A stretch of 64,000 nucleotides of DNA from Microbacterium sp. SORGH_AS_0888 (GCF_030818905.1 NZ_JAUTAZ010000001.1:2790001-2854000), one strand, 5' to 3'; counted from the stretch's first letter, positions 1 to 8,420 are shown. Notes: generated from the sequence alone by a model not told the origin. A program made the numbers and translations.

Positions 1-911
1 CGTGCGGCCCGGAGCTCGTCCCGCGTGGGCGGTGCCGCCCCGGGGCGGGCGACCGTGAGGGCGGCTGTCGCGGAGGCGACGCCGCCGAGCGCCTCGAGGA
101 GCGCCGCGTCCGCGCCCGCGCGCACGTCGCCCGAGGCGTCGAGGTCGCCGATCGCGGCGATGAGGCCCGTCATGTAGGCGTCCCCGGCGCCGATCGTGTC
201 GACGACCGTCGTCGGGCGCGCGGGCATCTCGACGCGACCGCGGCGGCTCCTCAGCAGGCTCCCGCGGGAGCCGAGCGTCATGACGGCGAGTCCGGCCCCC
301 GCATCGAGCAGCCATTCGAGCACCTCGTCCTCGGAGCGCCCCGGTGCGAGCCAGGCCGCATCCTCGTCGCTGAGCTTGACGACGTCCGCTCGGGCGCTGT
401 ACCAGGCCACGAGCTCACGGGAGCGATCCGGGGGAGGGACGAGGGCAGGGCGGACGTTCGGGTCGAACGTCACGAGCGTGCCGGGCGGCATCCCCTCGAG
501 CAGATCGCGCACCCGCGACCCTCCCGGCTCGCGCAGGGCCCCGATCGAGCCCACGTGGACGAGCGCGGCCGGCGGCAGGGCGTCGAGCGCGAAGCCCCAC
601 TCCAGATCGAACTCGTACGAGGCGGCACCGTCGGCTCCGAGGCTCGCCGCGGCGACGGATGTCGAGGCCGGGACCGCCCCGCGGATCACCTGCACGCCAC
701 CGGCCCGCAGGTGATCCGCGATGAGCGCGCCGTACGCGTCGTCCGCGAACTCGGTCGCGAACACCACGGGCAGGCCGAGGCGGCCCAGCCCGTATGCGAC
801 GTTCATCGGGCTGCCGCCCGGATGGACCTCGCGGACGCCGTCGCGCTCGACGACGTCCACCAGCGCTTCCCCGATCACGAGCACTCGCTCGAGACCCCGA
901 GGCCCGGTCAT
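1..911 (-). CDS. PfkB-family carbohydrate kinase (fructokinase-like), 3' end cut by window edge
   Basis: ATP-dependent sugar kinase of the ribokinase/PfkB family, probably phosphorylating the sugar brought in by the transporter encoded upstream. The N-terminal sugar-binding signature PGGSPMNVA (residues 31-39) and the C-terminal PfkB signature DTIGAGDAY, with the catalytic Asp at about residue 244, are both present. 303 codons are visible without a stop; the family is usually 300-320 aa, so only a short tail is missing. The ATG overlaps the stop of the preceding ABM gene (ATGA), so it is the last visible gene of a tightly coupled sugar operon. Fructose is inferred from the Frc-like transporter; ribose or another sugar is possible. 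Confidence 0.88.
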   Translation of the reverse strand, partial: MTGPRGLERVLVIGEALVDVVERDGVREVHPGGSPMNVAYGLGRLGLPVVFATEFADDAYGALIADHLRAGGVQVIRGAVPASTSVAAASLGADGAASYEFDLEWGFALDALPPAALVHVGSIGALREPGGSRVRDLLEGMPPGTLVTFDPNVRPALVPPPDRSRELVAWYSARADVVKLSDEDAAWLAPGRSEDEVLEWLLDAGAGLAVMTLGSRGSLLRSRRGRVEMPARPTTVVDTIGAGDAYMTGLIAAIGDLDASGDVRAGADAALLEALGGVASATAALTVARPGAAPPTRDELRAA

Positions 912-1204
912 GTGACCGGGCTCAGCCAGGTCAGCCTCGAACCGCCCCCAACGACGAGTGAGGAGATCGCGCTGTTGAACGCCGCACAGTAGTCGGCGCC
1001 CACGTGCGCCCGGAAGGCCTGCTCCGACGCGTACTCCTCGTACACGAAGAAGCGGTCGGAGTCCTCCTCGAGCCGGTGCGCGTCGAAGCGCAGGTTCCCG
1101 GGCTCGGCCGTGACATCGGCGGCATATCCTCGTACCAGCTCGGCGACGGCGTCGCCGGCGCCCGGCACCGCCTCGAACTGCGCGTACAGCGCCCGCCTGG
1201 TCAC
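908..1204 (-). CDS. ABM-domain (antibiotic biosynthesis monooxygenase-like / YgiN-type) protein
   Basis: 98-aa single-domain alpha+beta protein of the dimeric ABM barrel type. The pattern 'ARYAQFE...GAGDAV...' at the N-terminus (seen as RRALYAQFEAVPG), the central NLRFDAHR and the acidic FFVYEEYASEQAFRAH stretch are typical. The GTG start overlaps the TGA of the ABC ATPase gene (GTGA) and its own stop overlaps the kinase start (ATGA), so it is translated as part of the sugar operon. Family members are quinol oxygenases or small-molecule-binding enzymes; a role in sugar handling is not established. Its placement between ATPase and kinase is unusual. Confidence 0.82.
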   Translation of the reverse strand: MTRRALYAQFEAVPGAGDAVAELVRGYAADVTAEPGNLRFDAHRLEEDSDRFFVYEEYASEQAFRAHVGADYCAAFNSAISSLVVGGGSRLTWLSPVT

Positions 1205-1977
1205 TGTGTCATCGCCCCGGTCATGATGGCCACCGCATCCGTCATGCTGTGCGACTGCGGCGTGATGGTCGCGGCCCGCTTTCCGAGCCGCTGGATGTGG
1301 ATGCGGTCGGCGACCTCGAACACGTGCGGCATGTTGTGGCTGATGAGGATGACGGGGACCCCGCGATCGCGCAGCTTCTTGATGAGGTCGAGCACCTGGT
1401 TGGACTCGCGCACGCCGAGCGCAGCGGTCGGCTCGTCGAGCACGACGACCTTCGAGCCGAACGCGGCCGCGCGGGCCACGGCGACGGCCTGACGCTGGCC
1501 GCCCGACAGGTTCTCGATCGGCACCGTCACGTCCTGCAGCGTCGAGATCCCGAGCTCGGTGAGCTCGGCGCGGGCCCGCGCGCGCATCGTCTTGGTGTCG
1601 ACCATGCGCAGCACCGATCCCAGGAACCCGGGGCGGCGCAGCTCTCGGCCGAGATACATGTTGGAGGCGACGTCCAGCGCGGGGGAGACCGCGAGCGACT
1701 GGTACACCGTCTCGATGCCGGCCTCCCGTGCATCCTGCGGTCGGCGGAACCGGATCGGCTCGCCGTCCAGGCGGATCTCGCCCTCGTCGGGGATCTCCGC
1801 GCCGGTGAGGCACTTGATGAGCGTCGTCTTCCCGGCGCCGTTGTCCCCGATGATGGCGAGCACCTCGCCTGCGTAGAGCTCGAGGCTCACACCGTCGAGG
1901 CCGACGACGTGTCCGTAGGTCTTCACCAGGCGGCGTGCCGAGAGGACCGGGGTCCTGGTGTCCGTTGCGGTGCTCAT
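1201..1977 (-). CDS. sugar ABC transporter ATP-binding protein (FrcA-like)
   Basis: ATPase subunit of a CUT2-type sugar importer. At 258 aa it has one ABC domain, as in fructose transporter FrcA, rather than the duplicated domain of RbsA. It shows Walker A GDNGAGKTT, signature LSGGQRQAVAVARA, Walker B VVVLDEPTAALG and the switch-His motif LISHNM. I place the start at the ATG at 1977 because it overlaps the permease stop (ATGA) and begins a normal N-terminus (MSTATDTR); the frame is open further upstream but that part lies inside the permease gene. Regulation is likely through the LacI operator at 4242-4255. Confidence 0.93.
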   Translation of the reverse strand: MSTATDTRTPVLSARRLVKTYGHVVGLDGVSLELYAGEVLAIIGDNGAGKTTLIKCLTGAEIPDEGEIRLDGEPIRFRRPQDAREAGIETVYQSLAVSPALDVASNMYLGRELRRPGFLGSVLRMVDTKTMRARARAELTELGISTLQDVTVPIENLSGGQRQAVAVARAAAFGSKVVVLDEPTAALGVRESNQVLDLIKKLRDRGVPVILISHNMPHVFEVADRIHIQRLGKRAATITPQSHSMTDAVAIMTGAMTQ

Positions 1978-3017
1978 TTGCGAACCTTCCGAATCCACTG
2001 GTCGATCGAGACGGCGACGATGACGAGGACGCCCACCGCCAGCGTCTGGTACAGCACGTCGAGACCCGCGAGGGCGAGACCGTTGCGGAACACGCCCACG
2101 ATGAGTGCGCCCAGGAGCGTGCCCCATACGTTGCCGCGTCCGCCGAACAGGCTCGTGCCGCCGATGACGACGGCGGTGATCGCGTTCAGGTTCGCGTCGA
2201 CGGCGGCGTTCGGGCTGGCGCCGTAGTCGCGTCCGATCTGGATCCAGGCGGCGAGGCCGACGATGACGCCGGCGGTGAGGTAGACGCTCAGCAGCACCCG
2301 GGTCACGCGGATGCCGCTCAGGCGCGCGGCCTCCTTGTCGTCGCCGACGGCGTAGACGTGCCGGCCCCAGGCGGTGCGCGCGAGGACGAAGGACATCACG
2401 AGGTAGATGAGGAGCATCAGCATCACGCCGAACGTGACGTCGACGCCGAAGATCTTCACCGTGCTGCCCGTCCAGGTCAGCAGGTCGGGCAGATCGACGC
2501 CCTGGACGGTCGCGCCGTTCGAGGTCAGGAGGGTCAGCGCCGTGAAGATGCTCAAGGTCCCGAGGGTCACGATGAACGGCGGCAGGTTGACGCGTGTGAC
2601 GAGGAAGCCGTTCAGCGCGCCCGTCGCGAACCCGACGACGAGGCCGAGCAGCAGGGCGACGGGGCCCGGAAGACCGAGGCCCGCGGCGGCATTGCCCATG
2701 ACGATGGAGCTGAACACCATGGCGGCGCCGACCGAGAGGTCGATTCCGGCGGTCAGGATGACGAGCGTCTGGGCGACGCCCAGTGCGCCGATCACGGCGA
2801 CCTGCTGGGTGATCAGCGAGAGGTTGGCCGGCGCGAGGAAGCGCGGGTTGATGATGCCGAACACGACGATCGCGACGATCAGGACGGCGGCGGGGCTGAT
2901 GGCGGGGTAGCGGTGCAGCACGGAGCGCACGCGCATCATGGGGGTCTGGCGGTTGATGAACTCGTTCGCCAGGTCGAGTGTCGAGGTCGGTGGCGGGGTG
3001 GCGGTCGTTTCGGACAC
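1974..3017 (-). CDS. sugar ABC transporter permease (FrcC/RbsC-like)
   Basis: 347-aa integral membrane permease of the CUT2 family, the channel through which the sugar crosses the cytoplasmic membrane. It has about eight to ten hydrophobic segments, the conserved LTAGIDLSVGAAM motif near residue 110, and the GGTSLFGGRGNVWGTLLGA motif late in the protein, both diagnostic of RbsC/XylH/FrcC permeases. It sits 71 bp after the binding-protein gene, with a strong stem-loop in the gap, and overlaps the ATPase gene by 4 bp. Confidence 0.93.
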   Translation of the reverse strand: MSETTATPPPTSTLDLANEFINRQTPMMRVRSVLHRYPAISPAAVLIVAIVVFGIINPRFLAPANLSLITQQVAVIGALGVAQTLVILTAGIDLSVGAAMVFSSIVMGNAAAGLGLPGPVALLLGLVVGFATGALNGFLVTRVNLPPFIVTLGTLSIFTALTLLTSNGATVQGVDLPDLLTWTGSTVKIFGVDVTFGVMLMLLIYLVMSFVLARTAWGRHVYAVGDDKEAARLSGIRVTRVLLSVYLTAGVIVGLAAWIQIGRDYGASPNAAVDANLNAITAVVIGGTSLFGGRGNVWGTLLGALIVGVFRNGLALAGLDVLYQTLAVGVLVIVAVSIDQWIRKVRK

Positions 3018-3051
3018 GGGGGCTCCAGAGGGTCGATGGCGAGGGGGTGGT

Positions 3052-3083
3052 GCGGGAGGGCGCCGCGTGCGGCGCCCTCCCGC
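3052..3083 (-). other. intercistronic perfect stem-loop between binding-protein and permease genes
   Basis: A 14-bp perfect stem, arms 3052-3065 and 3070-3083, closes a 4-nt loop. It lies just after the binding-protein stop (3089) and before the permease start (3017). In ABC importer operons such hairpins commonly shield the 3' end of the abundant binding-protein mRNA and reduce read-through into the membrane genes; that role is inferred here. No T-run follows, so partial termination or processing is likelier than a full stop. Confidence 0.7.
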
Positions 3084-3088
3084 GGTGC

Positions 3089-4195
3089 TCAGTTCGCCCA
3101 GCAGGTGTTCGCGCCGTCGGCCGAGGTCACGCTGTCGAGACCCGAGACCGGCTTGTCGGTGATGAGGGTGGAGCCCGTGTTGAAGAACGACAGGCCCGCG
3201 CTCGTGGTCGGCTTCGCGCCGCCGCGGGCGATCGAGGCGATCGCCTCCATGCCGAGGGAGGCCATCTTCGAGGGGTACTGCTGCGCCGTGGCGCCGAGGA
3301 TGCCGTCCTTGACGTAGCCGACGCCGGTGCAGCCGCCGTCGATGCTGACGATCGTCACGCCGTCCTGCTTGCCCGCTGCCTTGAGCGCCTGGTAGGCGCC
3401 GTAGGCGGCCGGCTCGTTGATCGTGTAGACGACGTTGATGTCGGGGTTCTTCGACAGGAGCGTCTCCATGGCGGTGCGGCCGCCGTCCTCCGCGCCCTGC
3501 GAGGGCTGGTGGCCGACGATCTCGTACTGACCGCCCTTGCCGCCGCTGTAGGTGCCGGTGGGCGCCTCGGCCCCGTTCTTGCTCTTGTCGCCGACGTCGA
3601 TGCCCATGCCCGTGAGGAACCCGTGGTCACGGTCGACGTCGACCGAGACGATCTGGTCCGAGAACAGGTCGACCATCGCGATGACGGCCTTCTTGCCGTC
3701 GAGCGTGGCCGCCGTCCACTTCCCGATCGACTCGCCGGCGGCGAAGTTGTCGGTCGCGAAGGTGATGTCGACCGTGTCGGCGGGGTCCGGCGGCGTGTCG
3801 AGGGCGATGACGTAGAGGCCAGCCTTGCGGGCCTTGTCGATCTCGTTGTTGACGGCAGGGCCGTTGGGCGTGATCAGGATGCCCTTGTCCCCGCGCGAGA
3901 TCGCGTTCTCGATCGCCTGGATCTGGCTGTCGGTGTCACCGTCCTTCTTGCCCGCGGCGAGGGTGAGCTTGACGTTGTTCTTCGCCGCGTCGTCCTGCGC
4001 GGCCTTCTGCATCGCGACGAAGTACGGGTTGCTCGTGGTCTTGACGATGAGGGTGACGCCGACCTCCTCGTCGGCGCCGGCGGTGGTTCCCCCGCCGGGG
4101 GCGGACGATGCGCAGGCGGTCAGTGCGAGCGCGGCGGCTGCGGTGAGGGCGGCGGCGGCGAGGAACCGCGGCCGGCGAGTGGAGTGGAAGGACAT
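3089..4195 (-). CDS. sugar ABC transporter substrate-binding lipoprotein (FrcB/RbsB-like)
   Basis: 368-aa periplasmic-binding-protein-like lipoprotein (Peripla_BP_4 type) that captures a sugar outside the membrane. The signal peptide has arginines at 7-10, a hydrophobic Ala/Leu core and lipobox LTAC with the lipidated Cys at residue 28. The mature part has VTLIVKTTSNPYFVAMQKAA, a QIQAIENAISRGDKGILITP segment and ITFATDNFAAGESIGKWTA, close to the fructose/ribose subgroup. It is the first gene of the minus-strand operon and faces the LacI regulator across a 114-bp gap holding the operator. Substrate (fructose preferred) is inferred. Confidence 0.92.
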   Translation of the reverse strand: MSFHSTRRPRFLAAAALTAAAALALTACASSAPGGGTTAGADEEVGVTLIVKTTSNPYFVAMQKAAQDDAAKNNVKLTLAAGKKDGDTDSQIQAIENAISRGDKGILITPNGPAVNNEIDKARKAGLYVIALDTPPDPADTVDITFATDNFAAGESIGKWTAATLDGKKAVIAMVDLFSDQIVSVDVDRDHGFLTGMGIDVGDKSKNGAEAPTGTYSGGKGGQYEIVGHQPSQGAEDGGRTAMETLLSKNPDINVVYTINEPAAYGAYQALKAAGKQDGVTIVSIDGGCTGVGYVKDGILGATAQQYPSKMASLGMEAIASIARGGAKPTTSAGLSFFNTGSTLITDKPVSGLDSVTSADGANTCWAN

Positions 4196-4241
4196 CTGTG
4201 TTGTTCCTGTTCCTTTGCGGGTATCGACGACGACACCAAGA

Positions 4242-4255
4242 TGACAACGGTGTCA
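4242..4255. promoter_or_regulatory. LacI-family operator
   Basis: TGACAACGGTGTCA is a 14-bp inverted repeat with the central CG step typical of LacI-family operators; only one position breaks symmetry. It lies between the divergent binding-protein gene (start 4195) and the LacI regulator gene (start near 4310), about 46 and 55 bp from their start codons, so it can control both. The regulator encoded next door is the obvious candidate. Confidence 0.8.
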
Positions 4256-4309
4256 GAGGTAGTTTCTACTCGGGTCTTCTGTCGCTGCCAAGACCCCCAG
4301 GGGCAGAAA

Positions 4310-5374
4310 GTGAGCGACGTTATGCCATCGTTACCAAACGAGACCGGGCGCCGAGTGACGATCAGGGATGTCGCACGAGAGGCCGCCGTCGGCATCAAGA
4401 CCGTCTCCCGCGTCGTCAACGACGAGCCCAACGTGGCGCCCGCGACGGCTCAGCGCGTGCACGACGCGATCGCCCGGCTCAACTGGGAACCCGACGCGAT
4501 CGCCAGCAACCTGCGCCGCACCACGACGCGGACGAGGTCGCTCGGTCTGCTGCTCGGAAGCGTCGCCAACCCCTTCGCCGCCTCGATCCATCGGGCGATC
4601 GAGGACGTCGCGTCGCACCGCGGTGTGGCGGTGTTCGCGTCCAGCTTCGACGAGGACCCGGAGCGGGAGGTCTCCTCGGTCGAGGCGTTCCTGCGCCGCA
4701 AGGTCGACGGCCTCATCCTGACCCCTGCCGCGGGAAGCCAGTCGTACCTGCACGATGCCGTTCCGCACAAGGTCCCGGTGCTGTTCATCGACCGCGAGCC
4801 GCGCGAGTTCCGCGCAGACGTCGTGCGCTCCGACAACCTGGGCGGTGCGGTGCGCGCGACGAACCACCTGCTCGGCCGTGGACACCGCAGGATCGCGGGG
4901 CTGTTCGACCGCAGCGACATCTGGACCTCCTCCGAGCGCCGTCGCGGGTTCCAGGAGGCCGCGCGCGCCCGCGGTCTCACGGACGAGGAGAGCGTCACGG
5001 TGTCCGGCCTCGACACGGCCGAGGCGGCCCACGCGGCCGTCCTCGAGCTGTTCGCCGCCGCATCGCCGCCGACGGCGATCTTCAGCGCGCAGAACGACAT
5101 CACCGTCGGCGTCCTCCATGCGCTGCGGCGGCTGGGGCTCCAGCGCGAGGTCGCCGTCATCGGCTTCGACGACGTCGAGCTCGGCGACCTGATGGAGCCG
5201 GGCGTGAGCGTCGTGGCGCAGCGTCCCGGCGAGATCGGGCGCAGTGCCGCGGAACGCATGTTCGCCCGACTGGAGGCCGTGCGGTCGGACGCCACGATCG
5301 CGCCCGTCGACATCGTGCTGCCGGTCGACCTCATCGCCCGCGGCTCGGGCGAGATCGCGCCGCCGGCGTCCTAG
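4310..5374 (+). CDS. LacI-family transcriptional regulator
   Basis: 354-aa sugar-responsive repressor. The N-terminus carries the LacI helix-turn-helix (VTIRDVAREAAVGIKTVSRV, about residues 16-35) and hinge, followed by a periplasmic-binding-like effector domain (LGLLLGSVANPF..., FIDREP..., VAVIGFDDVELGDLMEPGVS). I choose GTG 4310 because AGGGG lies 6 nt upstream; ATG 4322 is an in-frame alternative lacking a good ribosome binding site. It is divergent from the sugar transport operon and followed 9 bp later by a P-loop kinase gene. It probably represses both arms through 4242-4255. Confidence 0.92.
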   Translation: MSDVMPSLPNETGRRVTIRDVAREAAVGIKTVSRVVNDEPNVAPATAQRVHDAIARLNWEPDAIASNLRRTTTRTRSLGLLLGSVANPFAASIHRAIEDVASHRGVAVFASSFDEDPEREVSSVEAFLRRKVDGLILTPAAGSQSYLHDAVPHKVPVLFIDREPREFRADVVRSDNLGGAVRATNHLLGRGHRRIAGLFDRSDIWTSSERRRGFQEAARARGLTDEESVTVSGLDTAEAAHAAVLELFAAASPPTAIFSAQNDITVGVLHALRRLGLQREVAVIGFDDVELGDLMEPGVSVVAQRPGEIGRSAAERMFARLEAVRSDATIAPVDIVLPVDLIARGSGEIAPPAS

Positions 5375-5383
5375 GGTGAGGGG

Positions 5384-6016
5384 GTGACTCCCCTCGACCC
5401 CGGGCTCGTCGACCGCGCCGCCGCCCTCGGGGCCGGTCGCACGCGGACGGTCCTCGGCATCGTCGGCGAGCCCGGATCGGGCAAGACGACCCTCGCGACG
5501 GCGCTCGTGGACGCCCTCGCCGCGCGCGGGCTCGCAGCGGCGTGGCTGCCGATGGACGGGTTCCACCTGAGCGACCGGAGCCTGGAGGCGATCGGACGGC
5601 GCGACCGCAAGGGCGCGATCGACACCTTCGACGGCTGGGGGTACCTCGCCGCCCTCCGCCGTGCGCTCGAGGAGATCGACCATCCCGTGTACCTGCCGGG
5701 CTTCGAGCGGGTGCTCGAGCAGCCGCTGGCAGCCGACCGGGTGATCCCTCCCGGGCCCGCGCTGGTCGTGACCGAGGGGAACTACCTCCTCGACGAGGAG
5801 GCTCCCTGGCCCGTCGCCCGCGGCCTCATGGCCGAGGTCTGGTACGTCGAGGTCGCGGACGCGGTGCGGCGTGCGCGACTGGTGGAGCGCCACATCCGTT
5901 TCGGCAAGACCGGTCGGGAGGCGTCGGCCTGGGTGGAGGCCGTCGACGAGCCCAACGCGCGGCGGATACGCGCGCGCCGCGCCGCGGCCGACCTCGTGGT
6001 CCCCGTCACGGAGTGA
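5384..6016 (+). CDS. nucleoside/nucleotide kinase family protein (FrcK/uridine-kinase-like)
   Basis: 210-aa P-loop kinase of the phosphoribulokinase/uridine kinase group. Walker A is GEPGSGKTT near residue 30, followed by the PMDGFHLSD motif and a late RHIRFGKT segment typical of the YggC/FrcK subgroup, whose members often accompany fructose transporters. The GTG start lies 9 bp after the LacI stop, so the two genes are co-transcribed. The phosphorylated substrate is not known from sequence. With the PfkB kinase across the promoter, this locus carries two different kinases. Confidence 0.86.
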   Translation: MTPLDPGLVDRAAALGAGRTRTVLGIVGEPGSGKTTLATALVDALAARGLAAAWLPMDGFHLSDRSLEAIGRRDRKGAIDTFDGWGYLAALRRALEEIDHPVYLPGFERVLEQPLAADRVIPPGPALVVTEGNYLLDEEAPWPVARGLMAEVWYVEVADAVRRARLVERHIRFGKTGREASAWVEAVDEPNARRIRARRAAADLVVPVTE

Positions 6017-6079
6017 CCTCCCGGCCGGGGGCTGTGCACAACTGCTCGTCGCAGACCGGGGTCGTCCTAGGATCGGGGG

Positions 6080-6715
6080 ATGCGCGGATCGACGGCTGGG
6101 GAACGCACACGACGTCTCGTCGCGGTCGCCGCGGTGGCGACGGGGTGCGCGCTCATGCTCACGGGATGCTTCGTCATCCCGCTGGCCGATGGCCGCTCCC
6201 CGTTCGACGGCCCGGGCAACCCGAGCTTCCGTGACATCGCGGACCAGTACGAGCCCGTGACCGCCGCGGTCGAGGGCGTCCTGCCGTCCGACCAGTGGGT
6301 CATCGAGCCGACCACCTTGACCGACAACTGCGAAGGGCCGTGCAACCTCAGCCTCGGGGTCGAGGTCAGGCCTTCGGCGAGCGTCGTCGCCGCCGTCCTC
6401 GCCTCGGGCGAGCTTTCCGGCCCGAGCGGGCGCTTCGCCGTGCCGCTCTCGACCGATCAGCTCGTCGCGGTCGTGAAGGCCGTCGTGCCGGTGGCAGCGG
6501 CCGCGCGGCTGCGGTTCTCGGTCGAGGGCGGCTGCGTCTACGGCGAAGACGTCTACGACGACTCCGTCTGCACCGACCTGACGGTCGCCGGGCAGCAGAT
6601 CCTCGGCACGACCGAGGAGTTCGCCTCGGATCCCGACTTCGTGTTCGCCGACGACTCCTTCACGGTGCGCACGGCGACGCGACCGGCCGACGAGATCCTC
6701 GCGCGCCTGGACTGA
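6080..6715 (+). CDS. hypothetical lipoprotein
   Basis: 211-aa predicted lipoprotein of unknown function. An Arg-rich N-region is followed by a hydrophobic stretch and lipobox LTGC, with Cys30 as the lipidated residue. The mature part contains two close Cys pairs (DNCEGPCN, and GGCVYGEDVYDDSVC), suggesting disulphides outside the membrane. I do not recognise the family. It stands alone, 63 bp after the kinase gene. Confidence 0.75.
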   Translation: MRGSTAGERTRRLVAVAAVATGCALMLTGCFVIPLADGRSPFDGPGNPSFRDIADQYEPVTAAVEGVLPSDQWVIEPTTLTDNCEGPCNLSLGVEVRPSASVVAAVLASGELSGPSGRFAVPLSTDQLVAVVKAVVPVAAAARLRFSVEGGCVYGEDVYDDSVCTDLTVAGQQILGTTEEFASDPDFVFADDSFTVRTATRPADEILARLD

Positions 6716-6755
6716 GGCCGTGACGCGCTCCGCCGTGCGGCGTAGGCTGGTCGTC

Positions 6756-6827
6756 ATGAGCACGAAGGTCGCGCGGGTGCGCGCGAGTGAGGAGGTCGTC
6801 GGCGGCATCGCCGCCGGCGGCAGGTGA
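6756..6827 (+). CDS. possible leaderless short peptide (23 aa)
   Basis: A -10-like TAGGCT ends 6 nt before an ATG, the same leaderless arrangement seen before many genes here. The reading frame gives a 23-residue peptide (begins MSTKVARV, ends AAGGR) and stops 90 bp before the FBP-domain gene. It could be a leader ORF or only the real transcription start of the next gene. No family recognised. Confidence 0.3.
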   Translation: MSTKVARVRASEEVVGGIAAGGR

Positions 6828-6917
6828 TCCCGGAGCCGCGCGTCCGCGCGTGGTCTCCCGCGTCATCCCTCATCCTCGTCACGCGTGTCGCGTGACCCTT
6901 CGACAGGTTGGTCTTCT

Positions 6918-7400
6918 GTGCTTCCGTTCACCGAGCGCGACATCCGCGCCTCCTTCGTCAACGCCTCCCGCAAAGAGGCCTCGGCCCTGGTCCTGCCCGC
7001 GGGCTTCGACGCCCTCGCCTGGGACGATCTCGACTACCTCGGCTGGCGCGATCCCAAGCTCCCGCGCCGCGCGTACCTCGTCGCGCAGGGTCCCGAGGGC
7101 CGCGCGGTCGGCATCCTGCTGCAGCGTGCCGAGGCGGCGCCGCACGCACGGGCGCAGTGCTCGTGGTGCCGGGACGTGACGCTCCCGAACGACGTGGTCC
7201 TGTACGCCGCGAAGCGGTCGGGCGCGGCCGGGCGCAAGGGAGACACGGTCGGCGTGCTCATCTGCGAGGACTTCCAGTGCTCGCGCAACGTCCGGCGGCT
7301 CCCGCCGCTGGCCTACGAGGGCTTCGACCGTGAGGCCGCGCGCGACCGGCGTGTCGCGGAGCTGCGGCAGCTCGTCGCGACCTTCGCGGCCGAGCTGTAG
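6918..7400 (+). CDS. FBP-domain (fusidic-acid-resistance/EF-G-binding C-terminal zinc-finger) protein
   Basis: 160-aa protein matching the FBP domain, the treble-clef zinc finger found at the C-terminus of EF-G-binding FusB-type proteins. N-terminal PFTERDIRASFVNASRKEA is characteristic, and the zinc ligands are the CSWCRD pair and the CEDFQCSRN pair. Stand-alone FBP proteins are common in actinobacteria and are thought to bind the ribosome or EF-G; that role is from family knowledge. GTG 6918 is chosen because the family begins at this point; an in-frame GTG at 6885 is possible. Confidence 0.85.
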   Translation: MLPFTERDIRASFVNASRKEASALVLPAGFDALAWDDLDYLGWRDPKLPRRAYLVAQGPEGRAVGILLQRAEAAPHARAQCSWCRDVTLPNDVVLYAAKRSGAAGRKGDTVGVLICEDFQCSRNVRRLPPLAYEGFDREAARDRRVAELRQLVATFAAEL

Positions 7401-7448
7401 CCTGCGCCGGCCTCTGCGCGGGGATGCCGCGAGGCGACGACGCGGCGG

Positions 7449-8420
7449 TCAGTACCAGCCGGTGGACTCGGAGTGGCCCCAGGCGCCGCAGGCGTCGCCG
7501 TAGCGGCCGGAGATGTAGCCGAGGCCCCACGCGATCTGCGTCGACGGGTTCGACTGCCAGTCCGGGCCGGCGCTGGACATCTTGCTGCCGGGCAGCGCCT
7601 GCGGGATGCCGTAGGCGCCGCTCGAGGACGCGGCGTAGACGTTCCAGCCCGACTCGCGGTTCCACAGGGCCACGAGGCAGCCGAACTGGTCGTCGCCCCA
7701 GCCGTATGACGCGATCATCTGGCGGGCGATGCCCTGCGCGCTGCCCGGGTCGACGGGGCCGACGGCGGGCGCCGAGGCCCGGCTCGACGAGCCCGACGAC
7801 TCGGAGGAGGACGACGAGGCGGCCGCGGCGCGCGATGCGGCGGCTGCGGCCTCCGCCTGGCGCTGCGCCTCGGCGGCCGCTGCGGCGTCGTCCGATGCCT
7901 TCTTGGCCACGGCGGCGTCGTATGCGCCGCGCAGCGAGGCGACCTCGGTGCGCACGGTGGAGACCTCGCCGGAGAGCTTCTCGGTGAGCGCGGGCACGAA
8001 GACGGCGGTCTTCGCGTCGCTGCCGGCGATCGCGTCGATCTGCTTCTGCAGCGCCGTCGTGTCGACGGTGGTCGAAGGGGCGTTCACCGTCAGGCCGGAG
8101 GACGCGATGTCGGAGCCCACGGATGCGGCGGCGGCGACGGCCGCGCGGGCCTCGGTGAGGGCGGCCTGCGTCGTGCCGGAGGCCGCGCCGCTCGTCGTGC
8201 CGGAGGCCGCGCCGAACGTCGCGTCGCTGCCGGAGGCGGTTCCATCGATCTCGCTCACGGCCGACACGCGGGTCGCCGTCGCCACCCCCGCGAGCGGGTC
8301 CGCGTTCGCGACACCGGCCGCGGCGGTCGAGACGACGGCGGCGGCACCGAGCCCTGCGACGAGGGCGACGGGAAGGACGAGACGGCGGAGACGGGAGGGC
8401 GACGCGGAGCGGAAAAGCAT
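7449..8420 (-). CDS. secreted lytic transglycosylase-like protein with coiled-coil linker
   Basis: 323-aa exported protein. A basic N-terminus and hydrophobic segment (LVLPVALVAGLGAAAVVSTA) form the signal peptide. A long Ala/Gln/Glu-rich coiled coil and a Ser-rich linker then lead to a C-terminal lysozyme-like (SLT) domain with LVALWNRESGWNVYA (catalytic Glu), SSSGAYGIPQALPGSKM and IAWGLGYISGRYG. It should cleave peptidoglycan during growth or division. Start ATG 8420 gives the normal signal peptide; a TTG at 8492 is open upstream but adds an unlikely charged extension. A GTATCG/CGATAC inverted repeat lies just before the start. Confidence 0.87.
   Translation of the reverse strand: MLFRSASPSRLRRLVLPVALVAGLGAAAVVSTAAAGVANADPLAGVATATRVSAVSEIDGTASGSDATFGAASGTTSGAASGTTQAALTEARAAVAAAASVGSDIASSGLTVNAPSTTVDTTALQKQIDAIAGSDAKTAVFVPALTEKLSGEVSTVRTEVASLRGAYDAAVAKKASDDAAAAAEAQRQAEAAAAASRAAAASSSSSESSGSSSRASAPAVGPVDPGSAQGIARQMIASYGWGDDQFGCLVALWNRESGWNVYAASSSGAYGIPQALPGSKMSSAGPDWQSNPSTQIAWGLGYISGRYGDACGAWGHSESTGWY

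Noticed and set aside
2978..4309. N-terminal extension of the LacI regulator into the binding-protein gene
   Set aside because: It is antisense to a clear gene and lacks family similarity; the HTH begins just after 4310.
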